Below are positions 55,775-64,000 of a stretch of 64,000 nucleotides of DNA, piece by piece (position 1 is the first letter of the stretch; each line of letters starts with the position of its first letter). The DNA is from Sporichthya brevicatena (GTDB lineage Bacteria; Actinomycetota; Actinomycetes; Sporichthyales; Sporichthyaceae). Location of the stretch: contig NZ_BAAAHE010000045.1 of NCBI RefSeq assembly GCF_039525035.1, forward strand, positions 23,028 to 87,027. Direction: 5' to 3'. The notes beneath the pieces are model-generated. The model saw only the letters and a list, made by a program, of their open reading frames with translations. It made no database searches and was not told the origin of the DNA. The position numbers and the translations under genes were made by a program.

Positions 55775-58378
55775 CTACTTGATCTTCTTCTTGCCCGCCG
55801 CGCCGGGACCCTTGCCCCCGGCGCCCCTGGCGGACACCGTGAAGGTGTAGCTGCCGGACTTGAGCTTGGTGAACTTCACCTGGCGCTTCGAGGCCTTGAC
55901 GTTCTTGGTGATCTTCTTCGTCCCGACCTTCGCGACGACCTGGTAGCCGGTCACGCCGCCCGCGGGCGCGTACACCGGCGGGCTCCACTTCACGGTCGCG
56001 GCCTTGCCCTTGACGGTGACCTTGACGTTGCGCGGATCGCTGGGCTTGGTCGTGCCGCAGACGTAGACGGTGATGTCGTCGAGGGTCCAGCCGTCGAAGG
56101 CGATCGCCCGGTCGCCGATGACCCGCCAGCGGAACTCGACGGTCTTGCCGGCGAGGAAGCTCAGGTCCAGGCGGCTGGAGCCGTAGCCCTTGCTGTCGCC
56201 CCCGAACGCGACGTACGGCGACCCACCGTCGGGCCTGATCCGCCGCGTGGGGCCGTTCTCCCACGTCTGCCCGGAGGCACTGGTCCAGGACCCGCCGTTG
56301 ACCCGGTACTCCAGCACCGCGCCGTCGTAGTACTGCGTGACCACGCCGGTCTCGCCGAGGCTGTGGTCGAGGCGGTACTGGTGCTCGAAGCGCAGGTACG
56401 GCTTCACGCCCTTGGGGATCAGCACCTTCGTCTTCAGCGTCGCCGGGCTGGAGAGCGCACGGTCGGGCTCGATGCCGTAGATGCTGAACGCGCCGCTGCG
56501 GGCGTAGTCGTTGATCAGCGACCACTGGTCGCCGAGCGCCCAGGTCTTCTTGTCGAACTTCTCGAAGCCGTCGTTGACGATCCCGACCCGGCGTGTGCCG
56601 CTCGGGCAGACCCCCGCCTCCGGGGCGCCGGCGCGGCCGGGCGGCTGCTTGTTCATCTCGGTGGCGATCACCGCGCGGTCCACCGACGTGCAGTCGGCGG
56701 CGGTGAAGCCGGACTGGCCGACGAGATTGCGGCACGCCTGCTGCAGAGCGCCACCGAGGTCGGCGTAGTCGGCGCCCGAGGTGAGCATCCGCAGGGTGCG
56801 GAAGAACAGGACGGCGGTCTTGGTGTTCCCGAGCCCGGTGATCGACTGCCCGTTGAACGAGCCGCCGACCGCGATCAGGTACGCCGCCTTGTTGCCGACG
56901 CCGCTGTTGTTGTGGACGCCGCCGTTGTCGACGAAGAACAGGTCCGCGTCGTAGTTCGGCGCGGTCATCCGGTCCGGCTGGCCGAGCGGCGGGAGCAGCG
57001 TCAGGCGCGGGTCGGCCATGTTGCGCACCGGGATCTGGTCGAGCGGCGCGTCCTCACCGATGACCCAAGGGGTGTCGCCGTCGTCCGTGGGCTTCGCGAG
57101 GTCGACGAGCTCGCCGAAGATGTCCGACATCGCCTCGTTGATCGCGCCCGACTGGTACAGGTACAGCAGGCGGGCGGTCTTCTCGGTGACGCCGTGGGCG
57201 ATCTCGTGGGCGACGATGTCGTCCGCGCGCGTCCAGCCCTGGCCGTAGTACATGCCACGGCCGTTCCAGAACGCGTTGTCGAACAGGTTGCCGTTCGTCG
57301 CCGAGCACAGGGTGTTGCCCGGGCAGTACCGGACGGTCGAGCGCAACCGCTTGCCGTCGCCGACGTCGACACCGAGCGAGGCGGTCAGGTCGACACCGAG
57401 CACTTTGGAGAAGAAGGCGACCGTCGCGCCGGCGTAGTCGTAGGCCTCGTCGACGTCGACCGGCGTGCCCTTGGGGCCCTGCCCCTCGGCCCGCGCGTAG
57501 GTGGGCTTGCAGTCCTGCCCGAGGTCGGACTTGTCGGCCTGGTTGTTGCGGTCGCAGACCACCCGGTTGACGTGCATGATCAGGTCGAGCTGCAGCGGAA
57601 TGGTGCCGGTGCGCGCGTCGACGAGGACCATCTCCCGGACCGCGCCCGCGTCGCTGACCTCCATCCGCCAGACCGGGCCGGTCGGCATGTGGTGGGTGTC
57701 GGGGACACCGATCAGCACCGGGTCCAGGTGCCACAGCTCCGGCGTCGACGCCCGGACCGCCGGGGCGTGCGCGTCGGGGTGCTCGCGCAGCACCGCGGCG
57801 AGCGCGGTGGCGCGGGCCCGCTCGGCGGAGACCGAGGGGCGGGGGTTCTGTCCCGTGGGCGCCAGTTCGCCGGTGACCGACTTCAGCGCCCCGAGAGGGT
57901 CGAGGACGACGGCGAGCTCGCCGCCGAGGACCGGGAGCCCCGCGCGCAGCTGCTGGAACCGGACCAGCCGGTCGGTGCCGAAGGAGTTCTCGAACCCCTC
58001 GACCTCGGGAATGAGGCGCAGCTCCTTCGCCACGTCGCTCAGGCCGAAGAGGGCAGCGGCGCGCTTGAGATGGGCGCGGGCCTGGGTCTCGACGTCGGCG
58101 GCCGGGGAGATCCCGGCCGGCAGCGGGATCGGCTTGCCGATGTCCGTACCGAGCAGGTGCGCGAGGCCCCGCGCGTCCCGCGTGACGCGGATCGGGCCGG
58201 TGGTGAGGTCCTGGAGCAGCGCCTGCGTCGCCCACGAGGCGGGCGAGCCCTCGGCGACCAGCGCCGCCGGTGCGGCGGGCTCGGCGTCGGCGACGTGGAT
58301 CCCGATGCCCGCGGCAGCGACGACGGCAGCCAACGCCATCACCGGTACTGCGCGCATGGCTCCCCTCGGGACGGGCAC
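55775..58378 (-). CDS. Secreted M4 (thermolysin-type) metalloprotease with fibronectin domain
   Basis: An 867-residue zinc protease. It has a signal peptide, an FTP/PepSY-type propeptide (about 50-270) and the catalytic domain with HEIAH at 391-395 (zinc His391/His395, Glu392) and GAINEAMSD with zinc Glu415. The proton-donor segment is FVDNGGVHNNSGV near 495. A jelly-roll-like domain (about 620-770) and a fibronectin type III domain (KPSDPRNVKVTVKGKAATVKWSPP onward) follow. The C-terminus is rich in Lys and Gly. GTG 58378 is used; ATG 58357 is an alternative. It should mature outside the cell by propeptide cleavage. Confidence 0.92.
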   Translation of the reverse strand: MPVPRGAMRAVPVMALAAVVAAAGIGIHVADAEPAAPAALVAEGSPASWATQALLQDLTTGPIRVTRDARGLAHLLGTDIGKPIPLPAGISPAADVETQARAHLKRAAALFGLSDVAKELRLIPEVEGFENSFGTDRLVRFQQLRAGLPVLGGELAVVLDPLGALKSVTGELAPTGQNPRPSVSAERARATALAAVLREHPDAHAPAVRASTPELWHLDPVLIGVPDTHHMPTGPVWRMEVSDAGAVREMVLVDARTGTIPLQLDLIMHVNRVVCDRNNQADKSDLGQDCKPTYARAEGQGPKGTPVDVDEAYDYAGATVAFFSKVLGVDLTASLGVDVGDGKRLRSTVRYCPGNTLCSATNGNLFDNAFWNGRGMYYGQGWTRADDIVAHEIAHGVTEKTARLLYLYQSGAINEAMSDIFGELVDLAKPTDDGDTPWVIGEDAPLDQIPVRNMADPRLTLLPPLGQPDRMTAPNYDADLFFVDNGGVHNNSGVGNKAAYLIAVGGSFNGQSITGLGNTKTAVLFFRTLRMLTSGADYADLGGALQQACRNLVGQSGFTAADCTSVDRAVIATEMNKQPPGRAGAPEAGVCPSGTRRVGIVNDGFEKFDKKTWALGDQWSLINDYARSGAFSIYGIEPDRALSSPATLKTKVLIPKGVKPYLRFEHQYRLDHSLGETGVVTQYYDGAVLEYRVNGGSWTSASGQTWENGPTRRIRPDGGSPYVAFGGDSKGYGSSRLDLSFLAGKTVEFRWRVIGDRAIAFDGWTLDDITVYVCGTTKPSDPRNVKVTVKGKAATVKWSPPVYAPAGGVTGYQVVAKVGTKKITKNVKASKRQVKFTKLKSGSYTFTVSARGAGGKGPGAAGKKKIK

Positions 58379-58492
58379 GACGACAATTCCCCCGAAGGCC
58401 GGATCCTGTCACACGAACGTGAGAGTTCCAGCGGCATTGCCCCGTCCGTGCCGGACCATGACGAACGCCCGGAACGACCCCGGCCCGGCAGG

Positions 58493-58498
58493 TACCCT
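58493..58498 (+). promoter_or_regulatory. -10 element of a leaderless small-protein transcript
   Basis: TACCCT, then 6 nt, then the ATG at 58505. This supports the reality of the 52-residue gene. Confidence 0.55.
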
Positions 58499-58504
58499 GC
58501 GGAC

Positions 58505-58663
58505 ATGTTGCGGCTGCTGCGCGCCCCCGGAGGCGGACCCGCGTTCCGCACGCGGGTCGTGGCCCTCCTGCTCGCGCTCGGCATGCTGCTCGCCGCCGCC
58601 CCGTTGCTGATCCCGATCACCCGCTGGGCGGTCCACACCGTCGCCCCGCGGCGCGCGACCTAG
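58505..58663 (+). CDS. 52-residue single-pass membrane peptide
   Basis: A short ORF encoding [17 protein letters not shown] followed by one hydrophobic helix ([19 protein letters not shown]) and a basic tail. The leaderless promoter and the TAG that overlaps the hutI stop (CTAG) support it. No family is recognised. It could be a membrane-protein regulator, or a non-functional ORF. Confidence 0.5.
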   Translation: MLRLLRAPGGGPAFRTRVVALLLALGMLLAAAPLLIPITRWAVHTVAPRRAT

Positions 58664-59826
58664 ACCGGACGGCCGTCCTTCCAGACGGCCGCCACCAGGG
58701 GGACCCCCGGCCGGTAGGCGAGGTAGCCGACGTCGGGGGCGGCCAGGATCGCGAGGTCGGCGCGGGCGCCGGGACGCAGGACCCCGATGTCGTCGCGCTG
58801 CAGGGCCCGGGCGCCCCCGGCGGTCGCGGCGTGGACGGCCTCGGCCGGGGTCATGCCCATCTCGCGCACGGCGAGCGCGATGCACAGCGCCATCGAGGTC
58901 GTGTACGAGGTGCCCGGGTTGCAGTCGGTCGCGAGCGCCACGGTCACGCCGGCGTCCAGCAGCCGCCGCGCGTCCGGGTACCGGGCCCGGGTGCTGAACT
59001 CCGCACCCGGCAGCAGGGTGGCGACGGTGCTGCTGTTCGCGAGGGCGTCGACGTCGGCGTCGGTCAGGTGCGTGCAGTGGTCGACCGAGGCGGCGCCGAT
59101 CTCGACCGCGAGCCGGACGCCGGGCCCCGGCTCGAGCTGGTTGCCGTGCAGACGGGGCGTCAGACCGGCGGCGCGCCCGGCGCGGCAGACCGCCCGGGCC
59201 TCGGCCTCGTCGAAGGCGCCGCGGTCGCAGAAGACGTCGATCCACCGCGCGTGCGGGGCGGCGGCCGCGAGCATCGGGCCGGTGACGAGGTCGACGTAGG
59301 CCGCGCGGTCGGCGGCGTACTCGGTCGGGACGACGTGCGCGCCGAGGAACGTCGTCTCGGCCGTGAACTGACGGGCGATCATCAGGGCACGCGCCTCGTC
59401 CGCGACGGTGAGCCCGTAGCCGGACTTCACCTCGACGGTCGTCACTCCGCCGGCCCGCAGCTCACCGAGCAGGCGGGCGACGTTCGCGGTGAGGATCTCG
59501 TCGGGTGCCGCACGGGTGGCGGCCACCGTGCTCGCGATCCCGTCCGGGGCGTAGGGGCGGCCCGACATGCGTCCGACGAAGTCGCTGAGCCGGTCGCCGG
59601 CGAACACCAGGTGGGTGTGCGAGTCCACGAACCCCGGCAGCACGGCGCCACCGGCGGCGCTGACCCCCGCGTCGCACGCCGGGGCCCGGTCGGCGGGGCC
59701 GAGCCAGGCGACCTTGCCGTCCTCGACGACCAGCGCCGCACCGCGGACCTCGCCGAGGAGCCCCGGGCCCGCCGCCGGGTCGTTGGTGACGAGCGAGGCG
59801 ATGTCGTCGAGCAGGACCGCGCTCAC
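58660..59826 (-). CDS. hutI: Imidazolonepropionase
   Basis: A 388-residue metal-dependent amidohydrolase for the third step of histidine breakdown, opening imidazolonepropionate to N-formimidoyl-L-glutamate. Metal and substrate motifs are [54 protein letters not shown] and [19 protein letters not shown] 59826 overlaps hutF by 4 bp. Confidence 0.95.
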   Translation of the reverse strand: MSAVLLDDIASLVTNDPAAGPGLLGEVRGAALVVEDGKVAWLGPADRAPACDAGVSAAGGAVLPGFVDSHTHLVFAGDRLSDFVGRMSGRPYAPDGIASTVAATRAAPDEILTANVARLLGELRAGGVTTVEVKSGYGLTVADEARALMIARQFTAETTFLGAHVVPTEYAADRAAYVDLVTGPMLAAAAPHARWIDVFCDRGAFDEAEARAVCRAGRAAGLTPRLHGNQLEPGPGVRLAVEIGAASVDHCTHLTDADVDALANSSTVATLLPGAEFSTRARYPDARRLLDAGVTVALATDCNPGTSYTTSMALCIALAVREMGMTPAEAVHAATAGGARALQRDDIGVLRPGARADLAILAAPDVGYLAYRPGVPLVAAVWKDGRPV

Positions 59827-61175
59827 CGGACCGCCTCGATCGCCGCGCGCAACGCCCCGGGAACGTCCTCGACGAGCGTGTGCACCCCGTCGGCGACGAC
59901 GACGCGGCCGGACGCGACGACGTGCCGGACGTCGGCGGCGGTCGCGGCGAACACCGCCGTCGCCGCGGTGGGCGGGCAGCCCGCCGTCCGCGGGGTGTCG
60001 AGGCTGATCGTGACGAGGTCGGCGAGAGCGCCGGGCTCGATGCGCCCCGCGTCGCGCCAGCCGAGGCAGGCGTGTCCGGCGGCGGTGGCGGCGGCCAGGA
60101 GGTCCTCGGCCGGGTGCGTGCCGCGGCGGCCCGTGACGAGCCGCTCGTCGAGCTCGACACCGCGCGCCTCCTCGAACAGGTCGATCACGGCGTGGCTGTC
60201 GCTGCCGAGGGAGATCGCCGCCCCGGCGGCCCGCAGCGCACCGGCGGGACCGACACCGTCCGCGAGGTCGCGCTCGGTCGTCGGGCAGAAGCAGACCGTC
60301 GCGCGGTTCATCCCGTACAGGTCGATGTCACTGGGCGTCAGATGCGTGCCGTGCACGGCGGTGAAGTTGCTCGCCACGGCTCCGGCGGAGTGCAGCAGCG
60401 CCGTGGGCGTGCGCCCGGTGGCGGCGAGGCAGGCTTCGTTCTCCGCGGGCTGCTCGGAGACGTGGGCGTGCAGGACGGCACCCCGGGCCGCCCACTCGGC
60501 GACCATCTCGACGTCCCGCGCGGGGACCGCGCGCACCGAGTGCACCGCCGCGCCGAGCTTCGCCCCCGGGCCCGGGTCGAACCGGGAGACCCGGCCGAGC
60601 CAGCCGCCGACGTCACCGTCGGAGAAGCGCGCCTGAGCCGGCGTCAGGTCCTGGCCGAAGCCGCCGGTCAGGTAGCAGGTGTCCAGGACCGTGATGCGGA
60701 TCCCGGCCTCCCGCGCCGCCTGGGCGACGGCCGCTCCCATCGCGTTCGGGTCCGCGTACGGAGCACCGCCGGGACCGTGGTGCAGGTAGTGGAACTCCCC
60801 CACGACGGTGATGCCGGCCAGCGCCATCTCCGCGTACACGGCCCGGGCGAGAGCGAGGTAGGAGTCCGGGTCGAGCCGTTCCGCGACGGCGTACATCGCC
60901 TCGCGCCAGGTCCAGAAGTCCCCGCTCCCGTCGTGGGTCCGGGCCCGCAGCGCGCGGTGGAAGGCGTGGGAGTGCGCGTTCGCCAGACCGGGGACCGTGA
61001 GGCCGCGCAGGACGGTCGCGCCCGCGGGCGGCGTCGCGCCCGCGGGCGGCGCCGCGGCCGGGGTGACGGCGGTGAACCGGTCCCCGCTCACGGCGACCGC
61101 GACCCCGGAGGCCGGGCCGTCGGGCAGCAGGACGTGCTCGCACCAGAAGAGCGCGTCCGGGTCGGGAGCGCTCAC
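59823..61175 (-). CDS. hutF: Formimidoylglutamate deiminase
   Basis: A 450-residue amidohydrolase converting N-formimidoyl-L-glutamate to N-formyl-L-glutamate and ammonia, the five-step hut route. Motifs are [72 protein letters not shown] and [12 protein letters not shown]. The 4-bp overlaps on both sides tie it to hutI and the M20 enzyme. Confidence 0.93.
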   Translation of the reverse strand: MSAPDPDALFWCEHVLLPDGPASGVAVAVSGDRFTAVTPAAAPPAGATPPAGATVLRGLTVPGLANAHSHAFHRALRARTHDGSGDFWTWREAMYAVAERLDPDSYLALARAVYAEMALAGITVVGEFHYLHHGPGGAPYADPNAMGAAVAQAAREAGIRITVLDTCYLTGGFGQDLTPAQARFSDGDVGGWLGRVSRFDPGPGAKLGAAVHSVRAVPARDVEMVAEWAARGAVLHAHVSEQPAENEACLAATGRTPTALLHSAGAVASNFTAVHGTHLTPSDIDLYGMNRATVCFCPTTERDLADGVGPAGALRAAGAAISLGSDSHAVIDLFEEARGVELDERLVTGRRGTHPAEDLLAAATAAGHACLGWRDAGRIEPGALADLVTISLDTPRTAGCPPTAATAVFAATAADVRHVVASGRVVVADGVHTLVEDVPGALRAAIEAVR

Positions 61176-62416
61176 GCGGTGGGGACCGGGTCGGCGGAGT
61201 CGTCGGCCGCGAGGTCGGCGAGGACCGCGGCGAGCGCCGAGACGCCGGCGTGACAGTCGGCGGTCTCGGCGTGCTCGTCGGGAGCGTGCGAGACGCCCGT
61301 CGGGTTGCGGACGAACAGCATGGTGGTCGGGATCCCGGCGGCGGCGAGGATGCCCGCGTCGTGTCCGGCCCCGGTCGGGATCACGGGCACTCCCCCGAGT
61401 TGGGACGCCACGCGCGCCGCGAGGTCCCCGCCGAACGTGACCGCGGGCGACCAGGACTCCTCGGCCAGGTCCACGCTGACGCCGTCCTCGGCGCCGCGCC
61501 TGCGGGCGGCGTCGACGACCTCGGTGACCACGGCGCGGACGGTCGCCTCGTCGGAGGCGCGGGCGTCGAGCCAGGCGTTGACCTCGGAGGGGATCGCGTT
61601 CGTGCCGTTCGGACGGACCGTCACTTTCCCCACGGTGGCCCGGGCGCGCAGGTGCAGGGCCGCGGTCCGCGCCTGCTGCACGGAGGCGGCGAACGCGAGC
61701 ATCGGGTCGGACCGGTCACCCAGCGCCGTGGTGCCGGCGTGGTCGGCGCGGCCGCGGAACGTCAGCTTCCAGCGTCCGTGGGGCCAGATCCCCGACCCCA
61801 CCGCGACGGGCGCGCTCGTGTTCGCGAGGTGGCGACCCTGCTCGACGTGGAGCTCGACGAACGCCCCGATCCGGGCCAGCCGCGACCGGTCCGCGCCGAG
61901 CCAGGCCGGGTCGGCGCCGGCGGAGCGCATGGCCTGCGCGAGCGTCACCCCGTCCCCGTCACGCAGGCCGGCGGCCCGCGTCGGGTCGAGCGTGCCCGTG
62001 AGCAGGCGCGACCCGATGCACGGGACACCGAAGCGCGCCCCCTCCTCGTCGGTGAAGGCCACGACCGCGACGGGCCGCGGCGGGGTCCAGCCGTCGGCGG
62101 CGAGCGCGTCGAGGGCGGCGAAGGCGGAGACGATCCCGAGCGGGCCGTCGTAGGCACCGCCGTCGGGGACGGAGTCCAGGTGCGAGCCGGTCACGACCGC
62201 CGGCCCGGGCAGGCGCTCGCCCAGCCACGCCCACAGGTTGCCGTTGCGGTCGCGCTCGACGGCCAGGCCGCGCGCCTTCGCCTGCGCGGTGAACCACTCC
62301 CGGCAGGTGAGGTCCGGGGCCGTCCAGGCGAAGCGGCGGTAGCCACCGCTCGTCGCGTCGCGGCCGATGCCCGCGAGCTCGGCCCACATCCCGTCGAAGC
62401 CCGTCCCGGCGTCCAC
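61172..62416 (-). CDS. M20-family amidohydrolase (AllC-like), probable N-formylglutamate hydrolase
   Basis: A 414-residue enzyme of the allantoate amidohydrolase/N-carbamoyl-amino-acid hydrolase group. Metal motifs are TGSHLDSVPDGGAYDGPLG, FTDEEGARFGVPCIGSR, ELHVEQGRHL and SGAGHDA-like PTGAGHDAGILA. The dimer-interface arginine region is HAGTTALGDRSDPM. Lying next to hutF, it likely releases glutamate and formate from N-formylglutamate in place of classical HutG. GTG 62416 has GGAG 8 nt upstream. Allantoate or hydantoin chemistry is the alternative. Confidence 0.88.
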   Translation of the reverse strand: MDAGTGFDGMWAELAGIGRDATSGGYRRFAWTAPDLTCREWFTAQAKARGLAVERDRNGNLWAWLGERLPGPAVVTGSHLDSVPDGGAYDGPLGIVSAFAALDALAADGWTPPRPVAVVAFTDEEGARFGVPCIGSRLLTGTLDPTRAAGLRDGDGVTLAQAMRSAGADPAWLGADRSRLARIGAFVELHVEQGRHLANTSAPVAVGSGIWPHGRWKLTFRGRADHAGTTALGDRSDPMLAFAASVQQARTAALHLRARATVGKVTVRPNGTNAIPSEVNAWLDARASDEATVRAVVTEVVDAARRRGAEDGVSVDLAEESWSPAVTFGGDLAARVASQLGGVPVIPTGAGHDAGILAAAGIPTTMLFVRNPTGVSHAPDEHAETADCHAGVSALAAVLADLAADDSADPVPTA

Positions 62417-62430
62417 GCGCGGCTCCGGCG

Positions 62431-63189
62431 TCAGGGTTCCGGTGCCGGCGGGGGCATCGTCGGGTAGGTGGAGACCGGGGCGGCCCCCGGGCCCCCGGCC
62501 GACGCGGGCCGGTCCGCGGGGGCGCGGAAACGGCGGGTCAGGCCGGGCGAGGTGAAGTGGTGCCCGACGGCGACGATGATCGCGTCGAGCAGGACGGCGA
62601 GGACGGCGATGAGGACGCCGCCGGTGGCGACCATCCCGTAACTGCGGAACTCGTCCGACTGCCCGTCGATGATCAGCCGGCCCAGGCCCTCCGCCCCGAC
62701 GAAGGCGGCGACGGCGGCCATCGCGACGACCTGCCGCGTCGACTTGCGGACGCCCTCGATCAGGTCCGGCAGCGCCATCGGCACCTCGACCGAGCGCACG
62801 ATCTGACTGGGCAACATGCCCGCGGCGCGCGCGGACTCGACCGCGGCCTGGTCGACGAGCCGGATCCCCGTGTACGCGGCCGTCATCATCGGCGGGACGG
62901 CCAGGATCACCAGGCCGAGCAGCACAGCGTCGTTGCCGGTGTCGATCTTCAGCGCGAAGTAGCAGAAGACGCCGAGCGGGGCGACGAGGCGACCGAGCGC
63001 GCCGAGGGTGATCGGCACGTCGTCGCCGCGGCGGCCGTGACCCACCATCAGGCCGATCGGGAACGCGATCAGGGCCGCGATCACGAGCGCACCGAGGCTG
63101 AGCATCAGGTGCTCGAGGATGCGGGCCCCGATGCCGTCGCTGCCGCTCCAGTTGTCGGCGTCGGACAGGTAGTTCCACATCAGGTTCAT
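62431..63189 (-). CDS. ABC transporter permease, quaternary-amine/OpuC type (second)
   Basis: A 252-residue ProW/OpuC-type permease with about six helices. The inner loop has the EAA motif AAVESARAAGMLPSQIVRSVEVPMALPDLIEGVR. The C-terminal tail is Pro/Ala-rich. Its start overlaps the upstream permease stop by 4 bp. Such permeases import glycine betaine, choline, carnitine or, in Hut systems, histidine. Confidence 0.9.
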   Translation of the reverse strand: MNLMWNYLSDADNWSGSDGIGARILEHLMLSLGALVIAALIAFPIGLMVGHGRRGDDVPITLGALGRLVAPLGVFCYFALKIDTGNDAVLLGLVILAVPPMMTAAYTGIRLVDQAAVESARAAGMLPSQIVRSVEVPMALPDLIEGVRKSTRQVVAMAAVAAFVGAEGLGRLIIDGQSDEFRSYGMVATGGVLIAVLAVLLDAIIVAVGHHFTSPGLTRRFRAPADRPASAGGPGAAPVSTYPTMPPPAPEP

Positions 63190-63830
63190 CGGATCGTCAC
63201 CAGCTTCGACCACGGCGCCAGGAAGCGGGCCGCGCGCACCAGCGCCACGTCGGCGCCGAACGCGATCAGCCCGACCAGGGCGATGCCGACCAGCACCTCG
63301 GTCTCGAACCCGGTGTCGTAGCCCTCGATGAACAGGGTCCCGAGACCACGCACGCCGAGGATGGCGGCCGCGGTCGCGAGCGTCACGCACAGGACGGCGG
63401 CGGTCCGGAGCGCGGCGACGATCGCCGGCAGGGCGACCGGCAGTTCGACCTTCGTCGTCCGCGCGAAGCCGGACATCCCCATCGAGTCGGCCGCGAGCCG
63501 GACGTGGGCAGGGACGGCGACGACCGCCTCCGCGACCGCGCGGGTGAGCAGCCCGAGGACGAGCAGCGAGAGACCGACGACGACGTTGATCCGGTCGTTG
63601 AGCTTCGTGTCGAGCAGCGACGGGAACACGATGAAGAACGTCAGCGCCGGGATCGCCTGCAGGAACGTGCACAACGCGAGGATCGGGAACCTGGACCTGC
63701 GCGAGTACGCCACGAGGACGCCCAGCGGCAGCGCGAGCACCAGACCGATCAGGAGCGGCACGAACGCCAGGATCGCGTGCTCGCCGATCAGGTCACCGAT
63801 GTAGCTGCGGTTCTCCCATGCCCAGTTCAT
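63186..63830 (-). CDS. ABC transporter permease, quaternary-amine/OpuC type (first)
   Basis: A 214-residue permease homologous to the next gene: LIGLVLALPLGVLVAYSRRSRFP, LALCTFLQAIPALTFFIVFPSLL and the EAA-type ADSMGMSGFARTTKVELPVALPAIVAALR. Two different permeases with one ATPase is the OpuC layout. It starts 10 nt after the ATPase stop. The binding protein is not in the window. Confidence 0.9.
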   Translation of the reverse strand: MNWAWENRSYIGDLIGEHAILAFVPLLIGLVLALPLGVLVAYSRRSRFPILALCTFLQAIPALTFFIVFPSLLDTKLNDRINVVVGLSLLVLGLLTRAVAEAVVAVPAHVRLAADSMGMSGFARTTKVELPVALPAIVAALRTAAVLCVTLATAAAILGVRGLGTLFIEGYDTGFETEVLVGIALVGLIAFGADVALVRAARFLAPWSKLVTIR

Positions 63831-63840
63831 CCGCCGGCCC

Positions 63841-64000
63841 TCAGCTGTCCGCGACCCGGACCCAGCGACCCGACGAGGCGTCCCACTCCCGCAGGCCGGT
63901 GTCGAGGTCGTCGGCGGCCTCGTTCGCGGCGGCGGCTGCGGCGGCCGCGACCGGCGACTGCGCCGGGGCGGCGTGCGCGGGCTCGGGCGGGCGGGCCGGC
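63841..64000 (-). CDS. C-terminal tail of an upstream gene, probably the transporter ATPase (cut)
   Basis: Only the last 53 codons are present. They encode an Ala/Pro-rich stretch ending NEAADDLDTGLREWDASSGR then WVRVADS. Position (10 nt before two permease genes) suggests the OpuCA-like ATPase, but no ATPase motif is visible in this fragment. Confidence 0.5.
   Translation of the reverse strand, partial: PARPPEPAHAAPAQSPVAAAAAAAANEAADDLDTGLREWDASSGRWVRVADS

Noticed and set aside
55643..58663. A 1006-codon plus-strand frame opposite the M4 protease
   Set aside because: Only the last 52 codons (58505-58663) show a plausible start signal. The rest is shadow of the protease.

Overview
The window is very GC-rich and gene-dense, with many GTG starts and 4-bp stop/start overlaps. 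It carries bldC, valine dehydrogenase and a DUF3073 gene beside purM-purF, a twin-arginine-exported deacetylase, DUF3151, and a dnaK-grpE-dnaJ-hspR-clpB operon with HspR (HAIR) sites. This points to a developmentally complex actinomycete (Streptomyces/Frankia/Sporichthya-like). I see no plasmid, phage or insertion-sequence genes, no rRNA or tRNA, and no CRISPR array, so this looks like core chromosome.

Layout. 1-12.9 kb is an export and resistance block: a cut MFS pump, a NodB deacetylase, a phosphopantetheinyl transferase-like protein, a heterodimeric ABC exporter, malic enzyme, a TetR regulator divergent from two tandem DHA2 pumps, and a nitroreductase. 12.9-18.4 kb holds pirin, a YceI/MarR pair with a readable operator-promoter, a conserved 99-residue protein, a LytR_C protein, bldC, valine dehydrogenase and DUF3073. 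18.4-32.5 kb is a dispersed purine locus read on the minus strand: purA-purD-purB, purS-purQ-purL, and purF-purM. These groups are separated by galE, an ECF sigma/anti-sigma fusion, a small secreted protein, an SCP-like protein and a hydrolase. purC is not present. 32.5-48.8 kb is mixed envelope and metabolism: an MMPL transporter fused in frame to DUF3151, a glycine-rich RTX protein, class I aldolase, a CoA-disulfide-reductase-like enzyme, an rRNA/tRNA 2'-O-methyltransferase, two paralogous lipoproteins, two DedA proteins, a thioesterase, an acyltransferase, FKBP, a short-chain dehydrogenase, a DapC-like aminotransferase and a secreted beta-propeller. 48.8-55.7 kb is the complete HspR-controlled chaperone operon. 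55.8-58.7 kb holds an M4 metalloprotease and a 52-residue membrane peptide. 58.7-64 kb is a histidine-utilisation operon (hutI, hutF, an M20 amidohydrolase) downstream of a quaternary-amine-type ABC transporter that runs off the right edge.

The non-coding DNA has recurring signals. There are two families of intergenic dyad repeats that share a TGTCA core. One is built on GGGTGTCACCC and includes a 50-nt perfect palindrome. The other, GGAGATGTCATCTCC, occurs twice as a pair with the same 37-bp centre-to-centre spacing. Leaderless promoters (TAnnnT followed 6-7 nt later by the start codon) recur. Mirror-image TetR operators and a long-spaced 13-bp inverted repeat between bldC and valine dehydrogenase are also present.

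I found no obvious new defence or mobile system. The most unusual items are the repeat families, the MMPL-DUF3151 fusion, the membrane-bound sigma/anti-sigma fusion and the non-canonical hut operon.
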